Below, piece after piece: positions 1 through 13,472 of a stretch of DNA of 64,000 nt. How positions within the stretch are numbered: the stretch's first letter is position 1; every line of letters begins with the position of its first letter. The position numbers were made by a program, and so were the translations under genes. The stretch spans positions 52,361-116,360 of the forward strand of contig CH003176.1 in the NCBI GenBank assembly GCA_000149265.1, written 5' to 3'. The notes below the pieces were generated by a model. That model worked only from the letters and a program-made list of their open reading frames with translations. It searched no databases and had not been told where the DNA came from. The stretch comes from Ciona savignyi. Its lineage: Eukaryota; Chordata; Ascidiacea; Phlebobranchia; Cionidae.

Positions 1-606
1 TGAGATCTCCGTATTTTGTCGAAAGAAACGAACGCTGACTGAGATTGTGGTGTTGAATGAGCAAACATTTCGTTTGCCCGTCTTATCGCAGTGTGCTAGA
101 GCCGTGTGAGCTTTAGAAAAAGGCAGCAACCCGCAGTGGCAGCGCCGATATCCAGACATGAATCATTCATTGCTTCAGTGCTCAGTACCAACAGACAAGC
201 GTTTTAGAGTTTTCTATTCGTAGTTCAGCACTGAACATGCTTATTCAAGTATTTAGGCAAATTATACTAGGAAAACGTTAGGTTTTCGGTTTAGATCAGA
301 AAGGAATCTTCCTTGAACTAATGGACACGATGTTTTAGAGTTCACGATATTTGATTGTGTTGGAAAATCACCCAAAAATGTAAATAACGAAAACCTTAGA
401 AACTAGGTTCTAAGTTAGATACTAAGATTGCCAATTGTGGCAAAATATAAACTTATATGTGTGTATTAAATAGAAAGAAATTGACATATTGCTAATAACT
501 ATTCGTCTTTCTCTGTGTTCTAGTTTAATAATATTTAAACCAAATCCCATGCCTTTCAACAGAAGTTAATACGCAAGTTTTGTAATATTTAACGATTATT
601 CTAAAC
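1..606. other. Left edge, presumed MOB2 5' flank or 5' UTR
   Basis: I see no open reading frame of interest, repeat or RNA gene here. If the ATG at 607 is the true MOB2 start, the 3' part of this stretch is its 5' UTR or core promoter. No TATA box or other core element stands out. Confidence 0.3.
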
Positions 607-3600
607 ATGACGATGCTGGATCAACTGCTTCAAATTCTTTCACCACAGAAAGATTACGACAAACGAAAAACCGACAGAAAATATCGGAGAATCAAAAAGT
701 AAGACCAATAGCATTGTGCCCCAATAAGGCTAATTATTGAATCATCATGGCACGGATTTTGAGGTTCAGCGGTTCTAAGTCGTACTTCCAGTACTAGGCT
801 AGTCAGCAAATGTCCTGCTTTACTTTTACCTCACTCAATAACCTTAATTGGTTGTTAAACGCTACATTACAGCGCTTGGTTTAAGCGGCTTGCTTTAGCC
901 ACGGCGGGCATCACATTACTCCGTATTTATTGAAATTCAGACCGCAACATTCAGGTATAATATGATAATTACATAGTCCGACCACAGCCCAGTGTTTAAG
1001 AGGTATTTAACATGAACACCAGATCTTTGTCGTGTTATCATCTCATTATATTTTACCTCTGTGTATTTTGCAAAAGACTTTCTAATCAAAATCGTAAATC
1101 AAAAATAAGACTTAAGAATTCAAGTTTAAAATTAAACTTCAATATCAAACTCTTAAAAAATAATTTTTAATATTAATCATTGTCAAGTCGACGTGTACAT
1201 TTTCCAGCTAATTTTTGCACAAATATATTTGAGTCAAGTTGAGTATAAGCGAATTGTGTATACATAATAATAACCGTTGAACCATAAGAGGCGTAGTTCC
1301 CCTGTATTTGTATGGGATTGTAAAGCCAGATAATTCTGGCCGACGGTATATTTTACAGTTGCTTAACCAAATGCAAGTACTTTAATGTTAGCATTTTTAC
1401 TAATCTAGGTTTGTCCCACTTAACAGTTTATTGTAAACTTAAATAAACACGTCGTTCTATGTAAACTTAAGTAAATATGAAGTGACATTGTAATTGACAT
1501 ATACATCAATATACACTGACCCCCACTGGCATTCTTGTCGTTGTGCATTATGCACATACTTGTGTCTGTGTCCAAATATAATCGAGGTTACCCAGCCCAG
1601 GAGGACGCATCGTATGACGCAAATCCTATCGATGTTTTTCGTTCCAATCAGACCGGTCTTCTCCAGGGACGTTTCAGTCACGCTCCTGTGTTTCTTTTTG
1701 CAATTTGCAGTTCTATACTTAACATGGTCAAAATCCACTGAGTAAGAAGTTATCCACTAATCCTTCGTGCGTCTATTAACCGTGCAAATGGCTGTGAACG
1801 GTACCACGAAATGTGCTTAAATCGTAAAAGTAATGCGTTGCCATTTGCCAACGGAAACTGGTTTCCCTCTGCCATATAAAGTAGCATTTGCGCACTTAAA
1901 CTCACGACACGTTTTACCGTAGGAGTATATCTACCGTTAATCGTTTTTAATGAAGCAGCATTAGTAATCGGCCTAAAATGCTGTTATTTTAAAGAGATCC
2001 AGTTAAAACGCCACAACCGTACGATATTGCAACAAGTATATTGCAACTGCGTGAAGCTGTGTAAACGTATCCAATGATTTAGTGGCGAAACCAAACAGAG
2101 GCTGTATCCTCCACTGTGCAATACGAAACTGCGTTGTTTTTATTGACGCGTTGTGTTTCACCACTCTGATGTGTTTATATTTTGATTCGTGAATGGTGTT
2201 TCTGCAAAATCTCTGCTCATACGCCAAAGTGGAGTTTAGACCCACACAACGCCACCTTGCTCAAATTATTTTGTTCATGGCGTTAACATAACGGCGCCTT
2301 GCCATTTATGTTATTTTGCTTATGAGTTTAGAACAAACTTCCCGAAGTCCCTTTAAACTTCAGATACGCGTGATCAATAATCGATTCTTCATGGGTATTT
2401 TGCAATAAATATCACGTTGCCTATTGACCAAATCTTGGATGAGCAATATCCGCTGCACTTTTGAACTATGAATACATTGTTCCAACATTCACCAGCTGTC
2501 TCCTCCACAGCAGGGTTTAACCAGACAAACAAGGGATATTTTACCTCAAAATGTACTTTTATAATTTAGTGCACCACGGTATGATTACAGGTCATTATTG
2601 TGTGGAATCGAATGTAGTTATGATGAAAACCGAATTTCGAATTGTACTAGAATACACCTTCGCAGCAAACTTGTGATTAACCCGAACCCGTGTCCACCCA
2701 GTCGTTATATTCCCACTATTATTGGCTATATCGGTCGCCCCTAACCACCAGCACAATAGCACGATCTCCCGAATGCCGCGGCCTTTCTGTTGTCGCCACG
2801 GATAACAACAGGATAGCAATTTTCACCAAACACCACTGTTGCTTACCTACCGTGAAGAATCTCAGTGACATCGCGTGCGTGCAATTCAAACGGCAATGCC
2901 TCTCTATTTATATCCCAATTTAAGGTTTACTGTTAATCCGCAAAATAACGATAAGGTAATGTTGTTGTTTTTTGACTATACGATTACTTGACTATGAGCG
3001 GCCGCACTTTTCGCTCCCCTCACCCCCTCCCCTATCACTTCACCGTCGCTTAACCTTTTTTTTGCTCTGTAGATCCCCATTACCACGAAGGAATTTGTAT
3101 TCGATGTTTCCATCTGTAGCAATGTTTGAGTTTGCCCTTGGTAATCACATAAATATATGAAAATCGTATTTCACTTTAAACTGGTGCTATTTTTGGCAAA
3201 TTTATTTTAACACTGTTGATTCGGGTAAAAGCTTTGTGTTTGGATACCCATCGTTAAGGCCAATTGATCGATAATCAATTAGCACACGATTACTGAGCGA
3301 ACCATCGTCTATAAATAACTCCCTTTCGATTACAATGGATTCTCTACTGAGCTCTACAGCGCCAACTGGTGTTAGGATCGTGTCAGACATCACGCCACCT
3401 TCGCCCGACTTCTATTATTTGTTTCCATTACGTAATAGCTTTGTATCTCGCGCTGTGTGCGCGGGCTTTAGCAGCGTTGCGTGTAACCTCAGACAACACA
3501 CATCTGCCGCTATCAAACGAGGTCGATTCATTAAATATTGAAGATTTACAAACCCCGAACGTGATTTGGCCGTTCCCCTAAAACTTATGACGCCAATCTT

Positions 3601-6600
3601 GTCTGTCATATCCACATTTCTACCAAACAAACTGCATAAAGACCGGACGAGGCGGATGGCCTTATAACCAGCCATCGCACGGCCTCCGTGGGCACCTCTA
3701 TGTGAATACGTCACTGTTGTGATTAGCTCAAGCAGGAAACGAACGAAAGCAACCTGCAGTCTCAGTACCGTTGCGCTCAGTTTGCTACCAGCTTAACTTA
3801 TGCTTGCTTGGTAGAATTTTCATTATATCAGTATAATATTAGTATTACGGGTACTTTAAGGAAATTGTTTAGAGAAATCGTGTGATTAGGTGAAATTCTT
3901 TCCTTTGGTAAACCTCAGTCATTAAATGTGTTTTAGATCAGAATGTGTAGTAAATACTCTGTAAAACAATTCAGTATATTATAAAAAAAAGTTTTAGCAG
4001 CAAGGCGATTCGCCATTAAACATTTGAATTAAATGAGAAAGGATGTTCCAGTCTATCTAGTATTGATTGTCATAGTTAATCAAGCTGCCTTGTCATAAGC
4101 ACAGCGAGAAGCCAATCCTAGTGCATTCCAGCACCGGTGTTGAGCTCAATAGCCCAGTAACCGAGCTGTACGGAGTCGCCACGGTGGCTGAGACAGTATA
4201 TCAGGTATCAGGGATAGGGTATGTGTGCCAGTACACAGCAATTAAGTTCGTTATCTTGGGGGAAGGGTAGACATGCATACCAGCCATTTCAGTGCAGATA
4301 CCAATACTGTAGGATTATCGCATAAGATCAGGCTAATGTACTCTATTCAGTATTTAGGTGCTTGTTGCTAGTTACATAGTTTTAATTAAATGCCATGTTT
4401 TATGGAGTTACCGCTCAACGTAGACCAGGGCATAATTAGGCATGTTACAGTGGAAGAGCCGATTGCATTTCCTCTTAGGTGTCGTTTAAAGCCGACATTC
4501 CGCGCGTGTTTGGTTCTAAGTGCGAGCTAGTGGAAAGAAACGAGCGGAATTTATAGCTTTAGCCATTCAGTCGCGCTCACTAATCTTTGCCCAAACCAGA
4601 CCTAAGGTGACTTGTCGTTGGGCGGCTCGTTTTCGCTCCAGGGCTTTGTTTGTTTTGGGTTTGAGCTTCGGTTTGCGATGCCTATGTCTCGCGTCTTAAT
4701 TGCTGAACAGACTTGGACGACGTCTCACCTTTTACTTGCAGCATACCAGCATAGGTTAGGTCGATACGTAGCATGCTAAGAACGCGGGAAGCGAGGTGCA
4801 TATGCTGACGTGGTATGGACATGATCAACTATATTATAAGGTATTTGCCGTTACTGCTTTTAGACACGGCCTCCAGGGTTAATACACAGTGCAAACAGCG
4901 ATTTTGAGCTTAGATGCAATCTTATCCCGAGAACACGGCACTTAAAATGTAGAATACTTACAAGGGAGCGGTTTTAATTTCGCGATTCAAGTTTTACGAG
5001 TTGGTGAAAAACAAACTTAGATATGCGTACGCAAAACCGGACTAATTTTATGAGTTCGTGAGGAAAGAGAATTGCTTTCCCGCCCGACTGGGACGCAAAT
5101 CAACCGTGTTCGTGCTACTGTGGCCGTGAACGAAATCCTTTGTTTTAAGGGAAAATTCGTCCAAACGTATAACCCGTCGTTTACGTGTATACTACACAAG
5201 CTTAATCTAACGTACTTAAGGACGCTACTAACCCTGCTATAGGGACGAATTGGGATCTAACCGACTTGTATTTATTGCCGCACCTGTAGCTTTTCTTCGT
5301 TGCAAGTAATTTATTTGAAAATATATTGAAAAGCTTGTCTTAACTTAACAACTGTACTGATGACGTCACTTGTTTTCCAAACTTGTGGGTTAATAGGAAC
5401 AATACCCTTTGTTTTTTCTTTGTTACTGCTTAACAATGATTTAAAGATTGTATCACACGTACAACTCCAATTGGTTCTACCATGATCCTATTTCTCCATA
5501 TCAAAAACGCACATCTAGCCGTGTATTTAAATTAACCTTAACTTCCTTCTTTGTGATACATAAATAATTTGATTTTCATGATTTTTGCAAACTTAGTCAT
5601 AATGCAAACTGTGAAGACACATTTTCACGCGTGACTCGACATAATAAAATTAAATGATTGCGTCTCTGGTTGCTTCGTTTAAAAAAATCCCCCAAAAATG
5701 TATTTTAAGTTCACATGACCCAACTGCTTTGGTCGTTTGGTTATTTGTTTTCCTCGTGTGACTAATCATTTGCCTTGTCATTGTGTATCATTTGTTTAAT
5801 ACGTAATAACAAACTTACTCTTACTTTGATGGAGGAATTTCCCATAAATTGGTTGAAATAGAACAGAAACACAATTTCCAGGTCTCTAATTAAAAATGAT
5901 TCATAGAAAAAAAGTTTATTTTTGTAATAAAGTATTGTGCAAACAGTAAGTACTAGTATGCGGCTAAATGTTAAAGCTTTGCTGACGTAGTATGCATTTC
6001 CGTTAAGCGTGGCTTTGACTGTGGTCATAGCAGTCGGACACTGTTAAATCACAAATCACGTAATATGCAAAATATACATTAAAATTTAATTTTATCTATA
6101 AGTTCAGAATTTAGATAAATTCGTTTTTTTTACTTAGAATTTAAGGTACACTGTAACGTCACTATACACAGTGTACTGTCAGTCATAGAGTAAAAACAAT
6201 TCAGTTCCACTTAATGCTCTACGAATAAAATGAGATTGCACAGCGTTATAAAGTATCAACCACGTGCTAATTCGTACAAATAAACTCTGTAACAGTAAAC
6301 GTTGAGAAATGAACTGATTTATTTTTTAGTTTTGTTTTTAACTTATCACACGATGTATATACAGTTGTTCTACTTGTTTTAATATGACAAGTGTTTTATA
6401 AATAGAATACTCTTTACGTAAGAAGATTAGGGATTCGTTTGCCCCCAAAAATATACACCTGTTTGCGAAACGTGGTATATATTGTATAACCGTATTTTAT
6501 TACAATGTTTTAATGAAATTGTACCTTACAGCAGTGTGACATTAGGTAACATACCCTCGTATTTACGCACGTGTGATTTGGTCTCACATGTGTTAGGATA

Positions 6601-9600
6601 CACACATGACTGATTTCGTTACCGTTTCCAACCTTGTTAATACGCCTTCGAAGGTTGCGATTCCTAAAAACGCGCACCCATGATGAGTGCTTTCAACTGT
6701 AATGTTGAATTCGCAAGTCAAAACGTTTTAATTAGGAGTTCTGGTACGCTTCTGGTTATAACGCGTCTAACCTTGTGGTAATGCACTTTTGCAGGCATGG
6801 ATTCATAAAAACGCCCACCCAATCTAAGTTTTGACTGCGTGAGTTTATGAGTTAAAACTCCTAGTACGCTTCCAGTAACACCGCGTTCCATTCCTTCCGC
6901 GTGCATCTGCGTTCGGCAATAATCGTGCAGGATTTCGCCACCCTTCGAACAGTTTTAATTAAACGGGCCTCTCGTCCGCAGAAAAGGAAAGAAAAATGAC
7001 AAGAAGCCGGTCGTAGAAGAGAAGAAGCCCTACCTCGACCCTGAGCTTTTCGAACAGCTTCCCAGCAACCTTAATCTACGTACTGTTGTCACCAAACCAA
7101 GGAATATTGAAGAGCGGGAGTGGATCGCAACGCACGGTAGGCTGTGTTGAATTCTTTGGGGGAATTTCGGGGGAATTTAGGGGGCATTTGAGGAAACTAA
7201 ATAAAGGGAAGCCGGAAAGGAGGGATACTGCTCACTAAAACATAGAGTATAGGGTTGTTTGTGGGCAACACTAAAAGAGGGAAAGCGAGAAGGCGGGAAG
7301 GAGGGGGGAAAACTGCTCACTAAAATTACTGAAACTAATTTAAAAACTGCCCTAATCACTAACCTCAACCCCAGAACTAACCTCCGCCCCTCTTTCCCCT
7401 TCTTTTAGTTTTCCCCGTTGTGTTTAATGTTCGGACTGTGGTTAGAGCAACAGTCAGTTTTGGGGGTTGAAATTAGTATGTGGGGGCATGGTTAGAATTA
7501 GTTTTCATAATTTAGTGCGCATATTTCCTCCGTACCTCTATAGTTCGTTTGTATTACATTTCGTGGGTTCTGTTGTGGTTTATTCGCCAAAAGACAGTTA
7601 TAAGGGGGATCGTTTTCATCAATTTGCTGAAATTTTGACGATCATCAATAAATTTGCAAAGAAATCTGACCTTGTTTATCGAGTTAAAATATTTGTCCCG
7701 TTCGAAGGGTATAAAATCGATTTTCGATCTTTACGAAAAAAATCGGCTATCGATATTTTTTATTAAATTAATTTTACATCAAGCCAATGCTGGAAACTTA
7801 AAAATAAATAATTTTATGCGCTTGTAAACTTTAAATTCTTCAGAAATCAATCAATTTTTAAAATGTAATTAATACCGTCTTCTCCAATTTTGCTATTTCT
7901 CCAATGGTTGCTAGTTGCTATGTATGGAATTGTGTTGGTCCTGCGATGTAAGGCCAACGGTGGTGGGTTTAATTCCCATCGCGGGTTCTTTCTCCCGTTT
8001 TAAAAGACCTTTCGCGGTTTCTGCGGCGTTTAAACGATATTTATGGCTCCAGTTTCAAAGTCTTGTGTGGTTATTAATGCAAGCCATCTACTATCTTCGC
8101 GTTGTACTTCGGACGGGGTAACACCCATTAGGCAAATATTACCGAAAGTTTATGGCGACCCCGCTATACAAACCGAACACGAATCGTCAGTCGTCAATAC
8201 AAAACCGTAATTTGTATCCAAGTAACAAAACGCTGAGGTCATTTGCTGTAGCTTCCCTGCGCCAGTGGTTAAGCATATTTGAAAATCAACACTTGATGTA
8301 TTTTTAAACTTTTTTTACATTTATAAATCATAAAGATATTTTCACCTTATATTTTTACCTGTATGAAACGCAAACACCTAATGTACTTTTTTAAATAAGT
8401 AAATAAGTCATTCTTACCTTCGCATTTCCCCCAAAAGGCCGTATTCCCTAAGAAAATGACGTAATTCATTGGGAATGCGGGGCTTTCCTATTATAGAGGT
8501 CTTGGAGATAATACAATTATATTGTCAACAGAACACCTTATGTCCTTAGTGTAAAACCCCGAATCTCTTTGTCATTCCAGATGTAGGTCGTAATAGTATT
8601 TTTAATTTTATTGAATTTACCAAAGTCAACAATACCTACATCGCCAAACTCTTGTGTAACAAAATAACAATAGAGAAAGGTAAAATTCGTTCGGATTTTA
8701 AGAGAACCCATAATTACTATTTCCCAAACTCTCGTTTTTAAGGGGACTGTTTTTATACGTAGGGTTCCCAAATTAAAAGGCATTTCGCTCTATATGCAAT
8801 GTATTTATTGAAATCTCAATAACCCTTTTAAATCATTAAACTTGAACGAAATCTTGCTATAACTCGGTGTTAAATTATTCTTTTGTGAATATATTCACCT
8901 AAGGTCCGATTTATTTTAATTATGTATTAGACTACAAAGCCTAAATACATTGTCTCTTCACATACTGCTTTATTGGTGCAATCAACCTTTTTTTTTGTTT
9001 ATTCCGTGTTTGAACGATTTCGCAGTGGGTTAAGTTTAGCTACCCCTCCCCGGGATAAATTATACAACTTATTTATTAAACGACTTTGATGTCCCAAATA
9101 TACTGTCCCTCTTAGGGATATGATTACTTTACTGTGTAAAGAATAGATTTGTAATGTCATATTGCTCATTGCAATTGCAGTAAATGGAAAAATACTTAAA
9201 AAGTTTAATACAGTCACATCAATGTGGTCTTAAAATTATTAGACGTTAGCGCGTATATATTAAAATATCCGGAAGAGCTTACCTTTAAGATTCGTATTTA
9301 TAGTTTATAACCCCGTCTGCTGTATAGAAAAATCGTAAAATTTGTCGTAATAAAAAATAGACTTAAGTTTTTAACGACAATTTATTAAGGTTATTGGTGG
9401 TATCGTGGACTTTAATAGCATATAGTACTACTGACTGTCACTTTTAGTACCTGTTAATTTTTAACCACATTTAACAATGACGCAACTCAATAGTCAGTGC
9501 AGCAACACGGTTGCTCTGTTTTTGACCGCTGGTTGCCCGGTAATACGCTCGCTCTTGGTTACCGCTGAAACGTATGACATGACGGATTTCTGGGGAGTTT

Positions 9601-12600
9601 TATTCCCTTAGTGATAGCATCGTAGGCGACAATTGTTTTATTGTTTGCTTGGAGAGCTAAAGATAGGATAGTATATTCATGTTTATCCCCGTGAATGGGA
9701 AAACCAAGGGGTTAACACACGGGCAATCGTCAGATCATCTCGCGCTCATTAATCTGCTGGGTTCAGACAATGTCCGTTAGGTGCCTTGCCCTAGGACACA
9801 ACCGACTAGCTAGCTACCAGTTTTGAACCTGCAACCTTTTGACTAAAAGGAGTCGCACGAAACCACTAGACCAGGGGTTCCCAAACCAGGGGTCGCGACC
9901 CAAAATGGGGTCGGAGTGATAAGTAGGTGGGGTCGCAAACAGGTCATGGGGTCGGTGGGGCCAGTGAGGTATGGTAATAATGGATGTACAAAACATCTAA
10001 GATTTGACAAACCATGTTAAATTTAGCAGTTTGTACCATGGCTTACTGTAAAACAGGCTTATAGGCATCACTCTAACTAAGTCTGTACTTATGCTATCGA
10101 AAATGTAGGTGCTTATTGTGACATCACTGTTTGATTGTTCATAATGGAATGACACGTTGTTGATTTGCAGAGTTGAATTGTTTGTATGTACTTTGCAGCA
10201 AAGATAGTTTGCTATCAGTAGGCTGACAAGTATTGGAACTAATATTTAATTTAAATTTGGAATAGCAGTTGATAAAAATAAAACAATGACCATTCCCAAT
10301 AAAAGACATTTTTAATTTTCAATCTGAATTTTTTTTGTAATTTCGTTATTTTTAATTTTGAATTAAAATAAAAAGATTAAATGTTTTATTGCTTATTTTA
10401 CTTAATACTACCACATGACCAAACTCAAAAGTCCAGTAAAAGAGGCTCTAAACTAGTCCAAAGTTTCGTGAAAAAATATATATTGACCTTGGGTCGCACT
10501 GGACACTTGAAAGTTGTCTTTGGGGTCGTCCTGATAAAAGCTTGGGAACCCCTGCACTAGACTAACCAGTCGGAGATGTTGTCGAGTTATAAATTAATGG
10601 AGTATTTCACCAAGACCAGAGCTGCGTATTAAAACTACGTGGAGTATAGCTGTAAAAAGCCAAGGATTTTATGAAAAAGAATTCGTGTGATATTTGAAAT
10701 TACCAGATATTCATTAGTAACCATAAAACCCGCCTTTACGTCAACAATACCTCTATATGCAAATGAGTTAAAAATTGGGAAAAAAATTGAAGCCACAGCC
10801 GAATATAACCCAGACGCTAATAACTTAGTGGGGCATATTTGATTAACGAGCATAATCCGCTATCTATTGTTCGTACGAGCAAACGGATGTAAATCCCGGG
10901 CACTTATATCCCAGCTGTTTCTTTTTGTACCGGCACAAGCTGTAGCCAGGCAGCTGACGCATGTTTAATGGTTGCTAGCTGTAAAGCTCTTGCTGGTAAA
11001 ATTAATAATAAACGGATATTATGCGTTATTTAATACCTTGGGCGTCGTTCCAATATTACAGTCGTAAATATTCTTATTAAGATGCGGTTTGAATTCGTTC
11101 GATTTAACCTTTTCCAGATGTTAAGCAAATATTTTGATTTTTCAGATCTGTTTTGTTATTCAATGATTGAATTAACAAACAGACGAATGATTCACGTATG
11201 TTACTCACATTTTCACTCCACGGTGTATTGACTAATACTATCTGTGTAAAGCCACGTAAATAACAAGTACCGACGCCTTTCTCTTCCCAAATTTTCCTGA
11301 TAGGAAAGTTTCTACGGAAATGGTATGTAATGATGATCAAACGCGTCTACGACGAGTGTTCCGTGGTGATTACGTTGTGGTAATCGTGACAAACGGGTTA
11401 ATCACCCTGAAACCGTATAGTTGAAGCCGTAAAAATGGCGTGCGTGAAGCAACCAAACCATCTCCAAACGCAGGACAACGCTAAAAGGAGGAAAGCGGAA
11501 AGGATGGAAGAAGGGAAACTGCTCACCAAAACTATGGAACTTAATATTAACCCTCCCCTAAACACTAATACCCGAACGAATCCTAACTCCACCCCCATGT
11601 TTAAAACTTACTCTAATGCCCTAATATTCATTTTAGTGAGCAGTTTCCCTTCCCATTTTTCCTCTTAGTTTTTTCCCTAAACGCAGCTAAATCATCATTT
11701 CGGACGAAATTGGACATAAAATGAACAAATCTGTTTACGGTATTTTATTTTAAAAACCTATTTGTTTAACACAGTTCCACGCAAAATTTCGCTTCAACCA
11801 ATTTCTAATTTATCTCCAAACGCAATTAAATCAGTATTTCGAACGAAATTGGGCACAAAATTAACCAAATTAGTTACTGCGGCATTTTATTTCAAAAACA
11901 CATTTGTTTTACTAAGTTCCAAGCAAACTTTACCTCCAACCGATTTCTAAGTTCGAATGTAAGACTAACATAGTTTGTATATTTCAGCTATGCTGCCCTG
12001 TTTCACAACATCAACCCAGTTATACGGTACGGTGTCGGAATTCTGTACAGCCGATTCGTGCCCGGTTATGCAAGGCCCTGGCCAAAAGTAAGTCCACATA
12101 TATTTATAACGTTATACACCTATTTAAATCTTTGCTCTTTGGTAAAGCTCTTATGCTTGGCAACCCCCAACCCTCTTTTGGGTTTAAAAACTAACAATCA
12201 TTTCGTGCCGATACCGTTTTTATACAAAATAATTTTTTTCATTACATCGTCTTTTAACCGCCCATGTCCTTTACAAACTGTTTGCATGCAGACAATACAC
12301 GTGGGTCGACGAACGTGGGAAGAAGTTAAAATGCACAGGTCCTCAGTACGTGGACTACGTCATGACATTTTGCCAAAAGTGCGCAAGCAACCAAGAGCTT
12401 TTCCCAACTAAATACGGTGAGTGGAATTTCCCTTTTTCATCCCTTTATCCCGCAAGTTACGTGTCCCGTGCTCGACTCGCATGCAACAGACCGTGCGACC
12501 GTCGGTTAAAATTTGCATACAAGTACAAAGCAAACGCGATCTGTTTGAATCAAGTTCCTTTTATTGTCAAAAATTAACTGGTAACTTGATACGGGGCAAC

Positions 12601-13472
12601 ACAAAAAGGAGGAAAGGAAGAAAGGAACTGCACAGTAAAATTACAAAAACTAATTCTAACCCTGCCCCAAACACTAATCTCATCCCCAGAACTAACCTTA
12701 ACTTCAACCATAACTTTAAAAATAAATCCCGATTTTAGTGTGCAGTTTCCTTCTTTCCCTTTTTCCCTCTTTTAATTTCCCCCTTAATACAAATTATTTC
12801 TCTAATCCACTACTGTCACTCTGGGTGAACACCATGCAAATGTACACTCTATTTAAAGATAGCAACTCTCGCATTCATGCTGTGTCCTGCGACGCTTGTA
12901 TCCAGTACACAAAATGTAGATTTCTTCCGCCTTCCGTTATAACCTTATTCCAATGGTCGACCACCATACCTTGCCCCCCGCCAACTAATATTTCAACTCG
13001 ATCAATTAACCATTTGTTTCCAATTTCAGCCCAAACTTTCCACGAATCCTTCTACTCCGAGATCAAGAAGATCCTCCGTTTCCTCTTCCACGTGATAGCG
13101 CACATGTATTACTCGCATTTCGCCCGTTTAAAACAGATGGGCATGGTGGGCTATCTCACCACCGTGTTCAAGCACTTCACCTATCTCGACCGGGATTTCA
13201 ACCTCGTGGATCGGCAGGAAACCGCGACGTTGGACGATCTCGTCGACGCGATGGGCTTGTTTAAAGCGCCACCTGCCGGCGAGTCTTCCGGAACCGAGAA
13301 CACTGTGTCAGGGGCATGTTCGGCCGGGGAGTCCTCTGCGCCCATTAGTGGTGGGAGGAGGATCCAGCAAACTCCGACTCACTTCCACCAGCAGCATCTC
13401 ATGCCGCTGCCGCCGCGGAACAATGGCGCTCAGATGAGCATCAAGAATTTTCAAGGCTGGACGCCGACGTGA
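607..13472 (+). CDS. MOB2: MOB kinase activator 2 (five exons)
   Basis: Exons 607-698, 6982-7136, 11988-12087, 12292-12416 and 13030-13472 (stop TGA 13470-13472) join in consistent phases (2,1,2,1) into about 304 residues; human MOB2 is about 237. MOB proteins are zinc-stabilised adaptors that bind and regulate NDR/LATS-type kinases, in growth and cell morphology. Seen: basic GKKNDKKP then KKPYLDPE near the N-terminus, EREWIATH, SEFCTADSC with two zinc cysteines, WVDERGKKLKCTGPQYVDYV, FPTKY, and AHMYYSHF with the two zinc histidines five residues apart. The basic K-rich start and the PYLDPE motif favour MOB2 over MOB1, MOB3 or MOB4. About 75 low-complexity residues follow the domain and are lineage-specific or fast evolving. 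The first exon (MTMLDQLLQILS...) was chosen by ORF, donor and phase only; other first exons within the 6.3-kb intron 1 are possible. Confidence 0.88.
699..6981 (+). other. MOB2 intron 1 (6.3 kb)
   Basis: No supported coding exon. ORFs of 60-99 codons on both strands show no recognisable domain and no codon bias. The section 4440-4830 is somewhat richer in GC and CpG and could hold a second promoter (inference). A diverged tandem duplication lies just before exon 2 (see 6632-6900). Confidence 0.5.
6632..6900. repeat. Degenerate tandem duplication before MOB2 exon 2
   Basis: Two units of about 137 bp share the same order of landmarks: ACCTTGT, then AAAAACGC(G/C)CACCCA, then (C/T)AAAAC, then GTACGCTTC(T/C)(G/A)GT, then AACGCG or ACCGCG. 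They are clearly diverged. The second unit ends about 80 bp before exon 2. Confidence 0.5.
7262..7416. mobile_element. Palindromic MITE copy 1
   Basis: Begins GGGCAACACTAAAAGAGGG and ends CTTCTTTTAGTTTTCCCC, an inverted match. The interior resembles CCTAACCTCAACCCC. Same family as the copies at 11473, 12592, 28537, 52362, 53570 and 58271. Confidence 0.6.
7915..7985 (+). repeat. tRNA-like segment, probably SINE-derived
   Basis: The segment ending GGTGGGTTTAATTCCCATCG resembles a tRNA B box and T-stem. No acceptor stem or complete cloverleaf can be drawn, so this is not called a tRNA gene. Confidence 0.3.
9661..10575 (-). mobile_element. tRNA-derived SINE, interrupted by a hAT element
   Basis: Window family SINE in reverse: the GGATA-type tail at left, the CGACTAGCTAG landmark, the B box as GTTTTGAACCTGCAACC, and the tRNA-like head ending at about 10575 beyond the insertion at 9872-10554. 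An internal segment between TCGCGCTCA and TTAATCTGCTGGG is missing. Confidence 0.75.
9872..10554. mobile_element. Non-autonomous hAT transposon (683 bp)
   Basis: Terminal inverted repeat CAGGGGTTCCCAA at the left and TTGGGAACCCCTG at the right. It is flanked by a perfect 8-bp target duplication CACTAGAC at 9864-9871 and 10555-10562. The 8-bp duplication and CAG-type termini are typical of hAT elements. No transposase ORF is present. It landed inside the SINE at 9661-10575. Confidence 0.88.
11473..11678. mobile_element. Palindromic MITE copy 2
   Basis: GGACAACGCTAAAAGGAGG at the left and CCTCTTAGTTTTTTCCC at the right. A small ORF inside is incidental. Confidence 0.6.
11688..11945. repeat. 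Tandem duplication, unit about 130 bp
   Basis: Two units begin AAACGCA(G/A)(C/T)TAAATCA and share ATTTCG(G/A)ACGAAATTGG and CCAA(T/C)(T/C)(T/G)ATTTCTAA near their ends. The second ends about 40 bp before MOB2 exon 3, so it lies next to the acceptor and branch-point region. Confidence 0.6.
12592..12784. mobile_element. Palindromic MITE copy 3, in MOB2 intron 4
   Basis: GGGGCAACACAAAAAGGAGG at the left and TTTTAATTTCCCCC at the right, with an AACCTTAACTTCAACC-like interior. Confidence 0.6.

Larger units (their letters stand above)
7137..11987 (+). other. MOB2 intron 2 (4.85 kb) with repeats
   Basis: Contains two MITE copies (7262, 11473), a tRNA-like segment (7915-7985), a SINE interrupted by a hAT element (9661-10575) and a tandem duplication (11688-11945). 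The remainder, including 8200-9650 and 10600-11400, shows nothing I can name. Confidence 0.5.

Noticed and set aside
7915..7985. Candidate tRNA gene
   Set aside because: Only the T-arm-like part fits; no acceptor stem or anticodon arm can be paired.
12058..12738. Three overlapping ORFs of 75-117 codons
   Set aside because: They read MOB2 exons 3 and 4, introns and a MITE in wrong frames; the conserved MOB sequence is in the spliced frame.
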